From positions 558,001-622,000 of the forward strand of contig JAEOAD010002183.1 of assembly GCA_036365145.1 (NCBI GenBank): a DNA stretch of 64,000 bases. The letters are read 5' to 3'. The translations under genes and the position numbers were made by a program. Positions 33,414 through 44,691 of this stretch are shown here, piece after piece. How positions within the stretch are numbered: the stretch's first letter is position 1; each line of letters opens with the position of its first letter. A model generated the notes under the pieces. The model saw only the letters and a program-made list of their open reading frames with translations, did no database searches and had not been told where the DNA came from. Source of the DNA: Orientallactaga sibirica (lineage: Eukaryota > Chordata > Mammalia > Rodentia > Dipodidae).

Positions 33414-34066
33414 TCATAATCCTTATCAAAGAAAAGGATCATTTGTAGTAGACATATAGTTTCTCTAGAAAAAAAAAATGCATATTCTATCACCATTGTG
33501 CAAACAATTGCTAAATGGATCCCAAACCACCTCTTCAGTCACACATGAAACGTTTTGTGAGCTGCCAACACCAGTGATTTGGCACGTTATCAAAGCATCT
33601 CACCAGCCCCTTCGAGAAATGCTGTGGCAATGCTATGGCCTTGACTTCCAAGATGACAATCTTCTGAGGGCAACCACTTCCAACCAGTGCCATCCAGTTA
33701 CAAGTGTGAGTCAGATCCCTAGGACAGAGACTGGCATGAGGGGATCTGGCCTGGAAACCTGGCTATGCCTTCGCCAGCCCAACCATGTCCCTCCCCGAGT
33801 CAGATGTGTTTCTCACTGGAGCCAACCTCACTACTCCTGCCATCTGGATGCACCAGGCAGCTTTCCTGAAGCTTCTGTACTGATCAAGGCCACAATCTCA
33901 AGACCTAAGGCCCAAACACAGAGAAATTCAGTGTTCTGCTGAGGAAGGGAGGCTGGTGGGGAGGGAGGGAGAGGGGAGGATGGAAAGAGGTGCCACTTGG
34001 ACCAAAGCAAGAAGAATCCAGGAACAGGGTATTTTTCTTTTAAATTTTATTTTATATAAAAATATA
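33414..34066. other. Unique sequence with a 154-codon open frame
   Basis: A + strand frame (33478-33942) stays open through non-repeat DNA. Its product has no domain I recognise, mixed composition and no splice or poly(A) context, so it is not called as a gene. A GGGA-rich stretch follows at 33945-33985. Confidence 0.35.
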
Positions 34067-34201
34067 GCGGGGTGTGGTGGCACACGCCTTTAATCCCAGC
34101 ATTTGGGAGGCAGAGGTAGGAGGACCGCAGTGATTTCAAGGCCACCTTGAGACTATGTAGTGAATTCCAGGTCAGCCTGAGCTAGAGTGAAACCCTACCT
34201 C

Positions 34202-34233
<32 letters not shown>
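34067..34233 (+). repeat. B1 SINE with CA tail
   Basis: GCGGGGTGTGGTGGCACACG to GAAACCCTACCTCAAAAC, where the A-rich tail has become a (CA)n run. Confidence 0.93.
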
Positions 34234-34236
<3 letters not shown>

Positions 34237-34267
34237 GGTGTTTGAGAAAAGATTGTTTAGCTGCTTT

Positions 34268-34286
34268 AAAAATATTTTGAAATATT

Positions 34287-34317
<31 letters not shown>

Positions 34318-34529
34318 TTTGCAAGGAGAAAGAGGGTCAGTGAGAGATATATAGAAAAAGAGAAAGAGCGAGAAAATGGGTGCATACCAGGGCCTCTTGC
34401 TACTGCAAATAAACTCCAGATGCATGCACCACTTTGTACATCCAGCTTTACTTGGGTACTGGGGAATTGAACCTGGATCATTGGGCTTTATAGGCAAGTG
34501 CCTTAATGGCTGAGCCATCTGCCCAGCCC
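34268..34529 (-). repeat. B2-like SINE with (TTTA)n tail
   Basis: About 10 TTTA units, TTTGCAAGGAGAAAGAG, ACCAGGGCCTCTTGCTACTG, GGGGAATTGAACCTGG and GAGCCATCTGCCCAGCCC. Confidence 0.92.
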
Positions 34530-34562
34530 TTTAACTTCTTTTAAGGAGTGATGGAAGGACTA

Positions 34563-34700
34563 TTTGTTTTTTCATGTGTTCTTTGAGACCGGGCCTCCCT
34601 ATATAGCTCAGGCTGACCTTGAACTCAGGATCTTCCTCTCAAGTGTCTCAGCCTCTCAAGTGCTGGGATAACAAATATGAACCACTACACCCATCTGGGT
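34563..34700 (-). repeat. Old B1-type SINE
   Basis: GAGACCGGGCCTCCCTATAT, GGCTGACCTTGAACTCAGGA and CCTCTCAAGTGCTGGGATAA; diverged, an early 7SL-derived copy. Confidence 0.75.
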
Positions 34701-35854
34701 CTTCTTCCTTATTGAAACAGAGCTCACACTGGTAGAAAATGAAGGCTTCTTGCATCTAAGATATTTGTAATTATTTTCTTTTAAGAGAAAAGAAATTCTT
34801 TAAATAATCAAAAGAATAATGGAAGCACCCTAAGTCACAACTTGCCTGTGCTGTCAGACTGGGAGACCTGATGCCTGTGTGAGAGCACGCAAGCACCTTG
34901 CCCTGGCAGGCCCACAGGGAAACAGCCTTGCCCTTACCTTCTGCTCAGTGCCCTCCTCACCATCTTGCGAAACCCTTTGCCTGTTGTAAATATCTCACTG
35001 TTCCCAGGTATGTTGGTTTATTCGTGCACCTGGTCCAGCCGTCCTGTGATTTCTATGTGTGTGAAGTCTGTGACTGGTTGGTTGCAGCTGATGCTAATAA
35101 CCAAATTCTGGGCTCCATCCCCAAGGGCGCCAGTTAACTAAGCTTCTCTGCTCCATAGTAAGAGGCTGTACCCGATAGCCCTGGCTGGATCTCTGGCTGT
35201 GTGCCACTGGGCATAGGGCCCTGGGGTGGAAGGAAGGGCATACGTAGTTGGTTCAATATGTGGACCTGAACTCTGTTGAAAAAATGTCAAGGGTAAAAGG
35301 TAAAGGCCAGAACTGGAGTTTCTCAGAACTTTCTAACAATCCTAAGAATTGTGTACTTTTCAAATTTGTCTTTTTGCATTCAAGCTCCATTATTATTATT
35401 ATGTGTGTTAACATAACACATTTATTCTGCCTCAATTTCTTTCAGACTTCATTCTTCATTTATTAGACACATAGTCTCCTGGAAGTGTCTATTTATAGAT
35501 ATCAAAGAATAAACTACATGGGAGTTATCACTTTTAGTATGTTTTATGAAAACATATAGGAAAAACCCCAATATGTTCACACAAATGTTTATGGACACCT
35601 TATTATGGTTAAGCGTTAGCAATTCTGGAGTAAACAAAACAAATAAAAAGCTTCCTGCTCTTTGTAATTCATACCCAAGAGGGAGGGGCTAGAGCAATAT
35701 CCCCTTAGAACAGGTAGGAAAAGTTATGTATGTGGCGTGGCAATGAGGGTGAAGGAGAGGAAGCAAGGGACAGGTTTCTGTCAGGAAATTTGCAGCTATC
35801 AAGAGAGTCACTCTCTAGCTTCAGAGCCTGTATTTCTTAGCACACAGTAAACCC
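34701..35854. other. Unique sequence
   Basis: About 1.15 kb without a recognisable repeat or exon. A (TTA)n short run is at 35390. Confidence 0.35.
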
Positions 35855-36130
35855 ATTGTTGTATACCACAGCTCAAGAATCCCTTACCCATACTGCTTGG
35901 GGATAGAAGTGTTTCAGATAAGATACCCTGGGGATGGGATGCAAGTCAAAACTCAAAATTATTTATTTAATATACATCTCAGATGCATAGCCGAAAGGTT
36001 ATTTCATGAAGTGTCCCTGTGATCTGTTGTTACATGGGATCAGGTGTGGAATTTTCCACTTAGACAGACATGTTGATGCTCAGAAAGTTTCAGATTTTGG
36101 TGCACTGCAGATACCAGATTAGGGATGTCC
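35855..36130 (+). mobile_element. Tigger-like DNA transposon fossil
   Basis: TACTGCTTGGGGATAGAAGT, GTTTCAGATAAGATACCCTG, GGAATTTTCCACTTAGACAG, CTCAGAAAGTTTCAGATTTT and GATTAGGGATGTCCAACC follow, in order, a mammal-wide non-autonomous Tigger (Tc/mariner class) consensus as I remember it. No transposase remains. Confidence 0.65.
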
Positions 36131-36146
36131 AACCAGTGCTATTTCT

Positions 36147-36324
36147 TTTCTTTCTTTCTTTCTTTTTTTGTTTTGTTTTGTTTTTCATGGTAGGGTCTCA
36201 CTCAGGTTCAGGATGACCTGGAATTAGCTATGTAGTCTCAGGGTGGCCTCAAACTCATGGCAATCCTCCTATTTCTGCCTCCTGAGTGCTAGGATTAAAG
36301 GCATGCGCCACCATGCCCCTGGCT
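36147..36324 (-). repeat. B1 SINE with exact 16-base target duplication
   Basis: AACCAGTGCTATTTCT is found at 36131-36146 and 36325-36340. Between them lies a reverse B1 (ATGGTAGGGTCTCACTCAGG to GCGCCACCATGCCCCTGGC) with a CTTT/GTTTT-rich head. Confidence 0.96.
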
Positions 36325-36340
36325 AACCAGTGCTATTTCT

Positions 36341-36950
36341 AATTTCCTTTTCCATGGAGTCTCTAGAGAAAAGGGGGAAAAAAGAGATGTGAATGACAGA
36401 GATTGAGAGTGGACAAAATTGCCCTGATCAACCTTCTTACCAAAGCTTCTTGGGAAAGCTGGCTGGTCTTTGAGACAACCACTGTTCCCATGAGCCTCCG
36501 TTCAGAAAGTAGATAGGCAGATCTCCGAGGACCCGTGTGTTCCTGGCCCCTCAGAGTGAACAGTACTGGAGCTGACAGCTGATGCGCAGGTCCGTGTGGC
36601 TTCCAGGCCTGCGTGGCATCCCAGCTTACCCTCCGAAAGCTCCAGCACCAAGGAACACTATGAATGAAGATTACAGCATTTAATGTTTTCCATCTTTTTG
36701 TTCTTCCACAGGTCTTAGTCCCGTCCTGGGCTTTTATGACTAGTAGTGATTGCTCTGTTACATTAATTCTTCTCACACAGGTTGTTTCTCCCATCACGCC
36801 TGTCTGGGGCAAATGGAACTGTGACAGAAATCAGGACTTGTTCTTGCCAACAGAGTTAAATTTGGCCTGCATTTCCTCTGCACAGGAAGAAAGCTTGAGC
36901 CACACAGAACAACTGTCTTGAGGCAACATGCAGAGCTGAGTTTCTCTCTC
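36341..36950. other. Unique sequence
   Basis: No repeat recognised. A 149-codon minus-strand open frame (36363-36812) has no recognisable domain or splice context and is not called. Confidence 0.35.
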
Positions 36951-36956
36951 TCTTAT

Positions 36957-37162
36957 TATATTTTTTAATTTTTTCATTATTTATTTGAGATAGAGGGAGT
37001 AAAAAGAGAGAATGGGTGTGCCAGAGCCTCCAGCCACTGCAAACAAACTCTAGGCGAATGTATTGCCTTGTGCCTCTGGTTTAGGTGGGTATTGGGGAGT
37101 CAAACCTGGGTCCTTAGGCTTCACAGGCAAATGCCTTAACTGCTAAGCCATCTCTCCAGCCC
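36957..37162 (-). repeat. B2-like tRNA-derived SINE
   Basis: Short GA part, GTGCCAGAGCCTCCAGCCAC, CCTTGTGCCTCTGG and CTAAGCCATCTCTCCAGCCC. Confidence 0.92.
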
Positions 37163-38380
37163 TCTTCTATTTTTTTTTTCCTGCACACGTTTCAGTCATT
37201 CCAAGGTTTGGTGAGGCTCCAACTTGGGGAGAGCTGAAGAAATGGAGTGTGTTAGCACCAGTGAGGCCAAGATGCTTTTATTCATATCAGCATGACTGTT
37301 TATTGATCCCACAGAGTGAGAAACCAACTAGAATTTTCTGGATTTGAGAAATATAACCGTTGAACCGCTGTGGCCATTTGTCTGCCTTCCCTTTCAACAA
37401 AGCACACTTAAAATTCCTTACCTAGATAGAACTTCTTGGAAAAATATTTTATGCAAATGAAACAATGGCCATGTTATGCTTAAGCATATATTTTGTGAGA
37501 AGCCCTTTTGAGGACGAGGGCATGGGTTATTCTATGCCTTCTCAACAGGCCTGTCTTGGGGTAGGTTTTGGATGTATTTTGTTCTACTTGCCTGGTAAGC
37601 TTTGAAGCTTGACTCACCCCTGGTTGGGTACTTTACTAGGGAGAAGGCCACAGCAAAGTTCCAAAGTTGAAAATCATGTTGAAATATGTTGAAAGAAAAT
37701 GAGAATTGTGCTCATTTCCTATCTCAAAAGTTTTATGGATAGTGACCAGAAAAAATTGTCCAAAAATTAAAATTAGAGATTTTTATCTCGTACACATAGT
37801 TAATTTTGGAGAATGTTCCATCTTCTTCCAGAAGCTTTGTTTTGCTTTTGAAACATCCAGCTTCTATGAGATCCATTCTCTAAAGAAGGTTGGAGAAACT
37901 TCCAAGTAAGATTTTCAGGTTCTAGTGCTTTCAGGACACCAGTCTTATTTACCCAGAACTCTCTGTCCTGTCCTGCTGCATCCATAGGCTTGTGTCTGGA
38001 AGGCAGCTGATCACCTTGCGGCGAGTGGGTTCATAGACCAGCTCTGGTGTCATGTAGGTTTTCCCTTCTAGGGACTTGGTTGTAAAGCTGCTAATAGCAC
38101 TTTTGCTGAGGATGGGTGAAGGAGGACGAATACAGAATCATAGGAAGTTAATTTTTAAAATTGCATATTTACAACTTTATAAGATAGATTTTTAAGGAGT
38201 TTTCATCCAAATACCAACCAAGAAGGTAAACATACTTTGACTCTCTAGGCTCACAGACAGCATATGGGATGTAGGAAGTGGCGTCTGGCCTTGTGTTTCT
38301 CTGCTAATGTCAGTGACGTCAGCAAGAGTATATGCTAAAACAAGATGTCAGTACTTTTCTGATTTCTACTGATGAGAGAA
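37163..38380. other. Unique sequence
   Basis: About 1.2 kb with no recognisable repeat, exon or RNA gene. Confidence 0.35.
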
Positions 38381-38382
38381 AG

Positions 38383-38520
38383 AAGTGCTTCTCAAATGCT
38401 AATGTATACTGAGGGGTGGAGGGTGGGTCTTGCTAAAGTGGCTCTTTGAGTCAGTAGGTTTCTGCAGGGCTGAGACTCCTTTTCTGAACTCCCAGGCAGA
38501 GTTCAGACCCATCTTCTACC
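38383..38520 (+). mobile_element. MER5A-like hAT transposon fossil
   Basis: AGTGCTTCTCAAATGCTAAT, GGGTCTTGCTAAAGTGGC, TGAGTCAGTAGGTTTCTGCA and GAACTCCCAGGCAG parallel the mammal-wide MER5A (hAT-Charlie) sequence. Non-autonomous and old. Confidence 0.6.
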
Positions 38521-38849
38521 TCACTGCTGGAAGGGGAACACCTAGCTTCTCTTTGTATCATCTGAGCACCTAGATGAACCCTGGAGGTTTACAACACAAG
38601 CAAAGAAACCACTGGGCTGAGCATGCCTTAGGGAGGAACAAACCAAATTGTCTAAAGTAGAGCGAGGAAGGGTGGAGACTGTGCCACCTGATTGGGCGAG
38701 ACAAGAGGGAGTGTCCATGGGAAATGCTTTACCACCTTCACTCATCAATCACATTCAAGGCTGCAAATTTGCCTTCCATGATTAGAATCTGGTGTAAAAT
38801 CCACTTAGGACTTCTGTTTTGTCCTCCTAATGATGCTACTTCAAACTAT
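38521..38849. other. Unique sequence
   Basis: No repeat or gene recognised. Confidence 0.3.
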
Positions 38850-39009
38850 ACTTTTTTGGGGGCACGGGGTTGCAAGGTAGGGTCTCGCTCTAGTCCAGGC
38901 TGACTTGGAATTCACTCTGTAGTCTCAGGGTGGCCTTGAACTCATGGCGATCATCCTACCTCTGCCTCCCGAGTGCTGGGATTAAAGGCATGCGCCACCA
39001 TGCCTGACT
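38850..39009 (-). repeat. B1 SINE
   Basis: GCAAGGTAGGGTCTCGCTCT to GCATGCGCCACCATGCCTG. Confidence 0.94.
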
Positions 39010-39019
39010 TATACCTGAC

Positions 39020-39245
39020 TTCTTTGGGGGGGGGAGAGGGAGAGAGAGAGAGAAAGAATGGCTGCACCAGTGGCCTCCCAGCTGCTGCAAACAAACTCCA
39101 GGTGCATGCTCCCCCTTGTGGGAAAGTGTGGCATTGTGCCCTTGCATCACTTTTTGCATCTGGCTAAATGAAGGGCCTGGAGAATGGAACGGGCGTTCTT
39201 AGGCTTAGCAGGTGGGTGCCTTAACTGCTAAGCCATCTCTCCAGT
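39020..39245 (-). repeat. B2-like SINE, long subfamily
   Basis: ACCAGTGGCCTCCCAGCTGC, GTGGCATTGTGCCCTTGCAT, CTGGCTAAATGAAGGGCC, CGTTCTTAGGCTTAGCAGG and GCTAAGCCATCTCTCCAG. It sits directly after the B1. Confidence 0.93.
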
Positions 39246-39309
39246 GCATACCTTACTTTTTAATGACTAAATTTCTACTACCATTACCTAGTTTGATCCC
39301 CACAGAATG

Positions 39310-39745
39310 TTAGGACTGTTGTAGGCAGCTCCACATGCTGGGATGAACATCCAAACTAGACACCGTTTATGGGAGGAAGGGATTTATTTCAAGCTTACAG
39401 ATCCAGGAGAAGTTCCATCAAATAGTGGGAGAAGCTGGCTCCCATTCATAAATCCAAGCAGAGAGACATCACCAAAGAGCCAGCACCACAAGCCAACATT
39501 CCCAGCAAACAACAAAAGTGGCAAACACAAACCCAGCAGCAAGCAGCAGGGACCCTGAGAGAGCTCAGACTGCTCTGCAAGCCTTTGGGCAGAGAATCAG
39601 ATCCACCTGCAAACACACCTTAGGGGTGGACCCCACGATTCTTCCCCAATGACATCTCTTCCAGCCAGGCAGCTGCAAATACAAGTTCCAAGCTTTAATA
39701 AAACACCTGAGTATATGGGGGACATACATTCAAATTACCAGAAGA
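39310..39745 (-). mobile_element. MaLR-type LTR, reverse orientation
   Basis: GATGAACATCCAAACTAGAC, GGATTTATTTCAAGCTTACA, GCCAGGCAGCTGCAAATACA, TTAATAAAACACCTGAGTAT and ACATTCAAATTACCAG. Related to 3668-4019 and to the solo LTR at 27592. Confidence 0.68.
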
Positions 39746-40096
39746 ACCAATGCAATTGAGCACCAAATAAGTGAAGAAAATTTTATTCTTGAGGATAAGA
39801 GAAGTAGAGATAAAAATATATCACAAATCAATTTCTGCACTGTAACAAAGACTTTTTGGCTAGATAGTAGGAAGGAAGAGGATTCATTACCTTCCCCAGG
39901 AAGCAGGCTGTGTCTATTCCAGATCTGGAAAACACTTCCCTTAGTCCTTGTGTAGTCCAGTCCATTCTGGTTGGAAGCAGGTTAAATCAAGATGGCACTG
40001 GTGGGTGGGAGGTTTATGGGCATAATATATTAAAACACCATTGCATGCTAATGAGTCTAAAGTCAATAATTTTTGCAGGTTCCATCCTGCATCCTG
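39746..40096. other. Unique sequence
   Basis: No repeat or gene recognised. Confidence 0.3.
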
Positions 40097-40267
40097 TTTT
40101 TTTTTGTTTTTTTGGTTCTTTTTTCTTTTTTGAGGTAGGGTCTCACTCTAGTCCAGACTGACCTGGAATTCACTATGTAGTCCCAGGGTGGCCTTGAGCT
40201 CATGGCGATCCTCCTACTTCTGCTGACCAAGTGCTGGGATTAAAGGCATGTGCTACCATGTGTGGCC
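40097..40267 (-). repeat. B1 SINE
   Basis: TTTTTTGAGGTAGGGTCTCA to AAAGGCATGTGCTACCATG. CCTGCATCCTG and CCTGCATTCTG flank it. Confidence 0.93.
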
Positions 40268-40280
40268 CCTGCATTCTGTT

Positions 40281-40483
40281 TTTAAAAATTATTTTTATTT
40301 ATTTGCAAGGAAAAAGAGTGAGAGAGAATGGTTGCTCCAGAGCTTCTTGCCACTGCAAATAAATTCTAGGTACGTACACCACTTTGTGCACCTGGCTTTA
40401 TGTGGGTACTAGGGAATTAAACCCAGGCCATCTGGCTTTGCAAGAAAGCATCTTTAGAACAGCTGAGCCATTTCCCTAGTCCC
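40281..40483 (-). repeat. B2-like SINE, short subfamily
   Basis: TTTATTTGCAAGGAAAAAGA, GCTCCAGAGCTTCTTGCCAC, ACCACTTTGTGCACCTGGC and GAGCCATTTCCCTAGTCCC. Confidence 0.9.
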
Positions 40484-40667
40484 TAAATCCTATTTTTTTT
40501 TAATGGGGTAGAGTATGGCTGGCCAAGTGAATACCTTGTCTGAAATAGAGCAATGATTCATAAAAGCACCATTTTCTCGAGTATTGAGAAGATGTTAACT
40601 GGTGACTAGTTCTCTCATATTTATGTATACATTTCATTTTAGCTGAGTATAATATGATATGCTGCCA

Positions 40668-40765
40668 TTGTAAAACCTCTGTGATCCCAGCATTTTGGAG
40701 ATTGGCCAAATTTGAGGCCAGCCTGGGCTACAGAATGAGACCCGCCCCCACCATCTCAAACCAAC
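40668..40765 (+). repeat. B1-like fragment
   Basis: CTGTGATCCCAGCATTTTGG and GAGGCCAGCCTGGGCTACAG; old, lacks the first part. Confidence 0.65.
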
Positions 40766-41790
40766 AAATGGTGTCAACAGAAAGCTACTTTAATTTCTTT
40801 TACCCCTGACCTTTGATCCCACTCTTTTCCGACACTGGACAATATTCTAGGGAAGAGAATGTAGCTTTCCTGGTTACTTTCAGGTAATGACATACATCCT
40901 TAGTGTCATACACTAAACCTCCAAAACAGTCTAGTATCAAGAGTGCAGCCCCATCATATTCAAAGCATCTCCCCTCTCTGACCAAGGCCGGGCTTCAGAA
41001 GCCATCAGGGGAAGAGGTGCTCTACCCTCCCCAGCTGTGCCTCTACTCAAGTGAGGCTGGATTGGGGTGGGCAGAGGAACAGCAGCAGGAAGAACCTTCC
41101 ACCCCAGCCACGGGTGCCTACCTTTCATATCCTTCTTAGCTGCCTGTGAGCTCCCTGAGTATAACTCTGAAGAGAGCCCTATCTAAGTAATGGCTGTGGC
41201 ATTGTTCTGGATGTTATGGAAATCAAGGTCCTCAAAATAACTCTCCTTGTGAATTATTCAATATGCCAAGTGCACTGCTCTTCCTTCGTCTCAAACTATG
41301 CTCCTCTATGGAACATGTTTAAGAGTGTTCCTGGAGATCCCACCCTAGGTGGCCAAGTCCAGACAGCCCATTAGCTCACCTGTGTCTAAGGAGGCTGCTC
41401 ATGAGAGGCTTCCCTACTTCCTTTTGCACATCAGTGTAAATGAGTGGGAGGGGAGCTACCAAAACTATCAAGACCTCTGGTAAGAACTGGTTGAGTCTAG
41501 CATAACAAGGATATTCTGGTGCGCAGAATAAGATGTCTTGGGAATATGAGAGAAGGAAAAGAGAAGAAAGGTGCAACTCTCTTTAGAGAGTCTGTGGGTT
41601 TCTGGAAATGCTGACTGGACACTCAGAGGACAGCACCTGACAGGGTCCAGGGACACCACCTTCTTGGTCAGATGAGCCAATTTATGTTTAAGCCTGAAGT
41701 GCTGCACACAGAGCAAGAGTGAAGACTAGATGTTTTGATCCAATTCTCAAGACAGAGTCACATTTAACAGACGCCTCGGCCATCAGTTGA
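40766..41790. other. Unique sequence
   Basis: About 1 kb with no recognisable repeat or exon. Confidence 0.35.
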
Positions 41791-41794
41791 GCTG

Positions 41795-42212
41795 TGCCTG
41801 CCTACCCAAAAAGGTAGGTTGAAGTCCTAACCCCAGCTGGTACCTCAGATGTAACTTTATTTGGAAATAGGCTCATTGCGGATGAACTCAGTTACAGCAG
41901 AGTCAGCCTACAGTAAGATGGGTCTCTGCTCCAGTGTGACTACTGTCCATAGAAGAAGGCTGTGGGTACATGAAGCCACACTGGGAAAATGCCACATGAC
42001 ATTGAGGGCAGTGCCAAAGAAAGCCAAGGATTGCTGACCACAAACAGCAACTAGGGAGAGACAAGAAGGCGACCCTCCCCTTGTGCTTTCCGAGGCCTGC
42101 CAACACTGTGATTTCAGACTTCTGGCTTCTGAAGACATAAGAGAATAGACTCCGGTTGTGCTAAGCCACCCAGACAGTGGTACTTTGTTACAGATGCCCT
42201 AGGAAACAAATG
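41795..42212 (+). mobile_element. MLT1-type MaLR LTR
   Basis: AAGTCCTAACCCCAGCTGGT, ACTTTATTTGGAAATAGGCT, CAACACTGTGATTTCAGACT, TGCTAAGCCACCCAGACAGT and TACTTTGTTACAGATGCCCT match, in order, the mammal-wide MLT1 group. Confidence 0.75.
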
Positions 42213-42227
42213 TACCCTCTTAGGGCC

Positions 42228-42380
42228 CCTAAGGCAAGATTGCAAATTGCATTTCCTCATGAGCATATCTGATCTCACTCAATAGACTGCAAGCTCTGAA
42301 GATTCCCCAGAGCCCACTGCCTAGCACATAACACAGAGAATGCCAGTAAATTTTGGTTGAATGAACAAATTTTTGGACTT
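42228..42380 (+). repeat. L2 LINE 3' end
   Basis: ATAGACTGCAAGCTCTGAAG, CCACTGCCTAGCACATAACA and AATTTTGGTTGAATGAAC are the usual closing words of L2. Confidence 0.7.
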
Positions 42381-42419
42381 CAGATCTTAATGGTGTATTA
42401 AATACAAACAAAATATAAG

Positions 42420-42850
42420 AATTAACAAGGGAGGAATGCCTGCCTAGATTGGTGCATGTATTTTATTCATAGTAACATTATATAAACCCATTTTATGATT
42501 TGCATAAATGACTATTATGCCATAATCGGATACTCAAATCACTGGCTTCTCTCTGCAACACGAATGAAGCAAAGCAGAAGTTTTCATCTCCTCTCTGCAT
42601 GTTCTCGGTGATTGTCATGTGAGCCAAATGATGGGCCTCGTCTTCCCAGCCTCATAGCTTCTGAGCATCTTTTCTGGTTTTTCACTGGAGCTGAAATGGC
42701 TGCCAAGGGACTGTACCTGCCTGTGAGATTTACATTATTTGAGATTTAAAGCAAACGCTATTTCAAAACTAGCAGTAACTTCAATAATTGACTGAAGTAA
42801 ATGCCCAAGGCAGAATCTCAGGTCATCAATTTAACTTACCTGGTCTTAGT
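42420..42850. promoter_or_regulatory. Candidate conserved non-coding element
   Basis: Repeat-free stretch with an octamer-like ATTTGCATAAATG (about 42499) and the block ATTGTCATGTGAGCCAAATG. Constraint is only a visual impression. Confidence 0.18.
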
Positions 42851-43033
42851 CACCAGAAAATGGTTGGCTCATTGCTGTACCCCTAAGAGGCTATGATCAG
42901 AGGGTCCCAGTTTCTTGGAAAAGATTTGTGATAATAATCTCATTGGGTCTTTATTTCTTCAGATTCCTTTCTGAACAGTCACTTAGCACATGCTCTGTGG
43001 AGAGGAACAAGTGCAAGTGCAGAATGCACTGTG
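42851..43033. other. Unique sequence
   Basis: No repeat or gene recognised. Confidence 0.3.
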
Positions 43034-43034
43034 A

Positions 43035-43071
<37 letters not shown>
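43034..43071. repeat. (GT)n microsatellite
   Basis: About 18 uninterrupted GT units, followed by TACACATGGTGTGTGCATGC. Confidence 0.95.
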
Positions 43072-43074
<3 letters not shown>

Positions 43075-43945
43075 ACATGGTGTGTGCATGCATGCATGAA
43101 TCAAGACAGGGATGAAGGAAGAGGGAGAATTCAGACTGCAATTAAGGGAAGATGCCTAAGAAAATATACAGGAAACATCAAAGAAAACCTGAATAATCAG
43201 AGGTTCCCAATTCTTTTAATGATTTTGATTCTGTTATTACAATCTTTTACTCTTTGTATTTTAAAGTTCTTTGTTTATTTTTCAGTGTCATTTACTTTGC
43301 ATTCAAATGAGATGACCAGTGATACTTTGGGGGAATTCTTTCTGACCTTGACAGGCTCATGTCCTTTAACCTCATTTGGAAATTCACAAAAACATGTCTT
43401 GTTCCATCTAGCTTTATTTCTGGGTGGAGGTTTTTTTCAGGCTCAGAGCTCAACAGTTCAACCCAAAGGTTGAATACAACACAGTTCCAGATGGTGAGGT
43501 GTTTATAGCTTGGAGATGTGAGAGGCATGACTAAATGTGGCAGGAAGGGGCCCTGTACCAGGGCAGTCTTTGCCCATCCTTGGAGGGAAGTCCAGAGGTT
43601 ATGCCTCTGGGTCTTTTCTAGTGACTCTTGATCACAGGCTCTCCTGTGCAGTGATCTCAGAAGTATCCCTCCCCAAGGGCAGGGCTGGACCCTTTCTCCC
43701 TAGGCCACCCTCAGATCCCACCCATCTCATTATTTCACACTACAATGTAGACACGCAGAGTACTTTACTGAATGGTCATTGCTTTAGGTACCATTCAGGT
43801 TCTAATGGATCTACTACGAACTTCCACATTGGGGAACAAGAGGTGGAGGTGGGTTTTATTGTGCATTCAACAACACTGCACAGGTAGGACTTCCAGGCAA
43901 CTCTGGCTTACAGCTTTTGGGCCAGAAGGTATCTTGTTTTTGTTT
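43072..43945. other. Unique sequence
   Basis: No repeat recognised. The 181-codon frame covering 42928-43473 includes the GT run and is not a gene call. Confidence 0.35.
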
Positions 43946-43947
43946 TG

Positions 43948-44015
43948 TAGTTTGGGATTGAAGCTAAGGGTTTTTTCATGCTAGATAAGCGCTCTACCAC
44001 TGAGTACCCCTACCC
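43948..44015 (-). repeat. ID-type SINE fragment
   Basis: GGGATTGAAGCTAAGGGTTT and GCGCTCTACCACTGAGTACC in reverse ID order. Confidence 0.65.
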
Positions 44016-44691
44016 TCAGAACACATCTTCCTCTCCAGAACACAGAAGACAGTTCCTCTCCAGAACTGAAGTTAAATGGCACCCACTAAAGACACAGACC
44101 CAAGCCTGGCAGAGCCTCCTAAAACATAAAGCCTGAGTATGGACAGGCTAAGAGAGAAAGAAAGGTACTGAGCCTCTTCCCTCCACTATTATGTGGAATA
44201 TGATTCCAGAATTTTCTTTCCCTTAGATCATGATTTTATGTTCCTTTGGGGGAAGTGAATAGAAAGTGAGACAGAAGACCACAATATGCATTCTGCTGCT
44301 TCTTTCAGATATTGGGAAGAGAAATCTTTCTTCTGTGAAATGTATATGTGCACCAAGTGGAAAAGGCAGTTGAGAATATTTTAAAGTGTGATGTATGTAG
44401 ATATTTCCTTCTCCAGAACCTTGCAGACCTAGGTCTGTGCTAGGGATGGAGATCATCCCTTTACTGTCTTGCAAGCTCTGGGCGGGCCTCTCTCAGTGCA
44501 GGGCCACACATCTGCACCAGGGAAATGCCACACCTTTCTAGAACTTTTTTTTTGAGAATCTGCCACCAAGTTCTGCTGTGACATGTGCAATGCAGCCACC
44601 ATGGCTGCTGGACATGTGTGGACCAAAGGCTGTATACTGTGGTCCCTAGAGAGCTATGGGTGGGCTTGTCACCTCACTAGATCATTCTATC
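44016..44691. other. Unique sequence
   Basis: No repeat or gene recognised. Confidence 0.3.

Noticed and set aside
36363..36812. 149-codon minus-strand frame
   Set aside because: Not in a repeat, but no domain, no plausible exon borders, and an overlapping + strand frame of similar length.
36341..36950. Exon after CTTTTTGTTCTTCCACAG (about 36710)
   Set aside because: The acceptor-like tract is good, but the following frames are not protein-like and no matching donor or poly(A) signal stands out.
42928..43473. 181-codon open frame
   Set aside because: Spans the (GT)n microsatellite, which cannot contain stops in this frame; the rest is AT-rich and unlike any protein.
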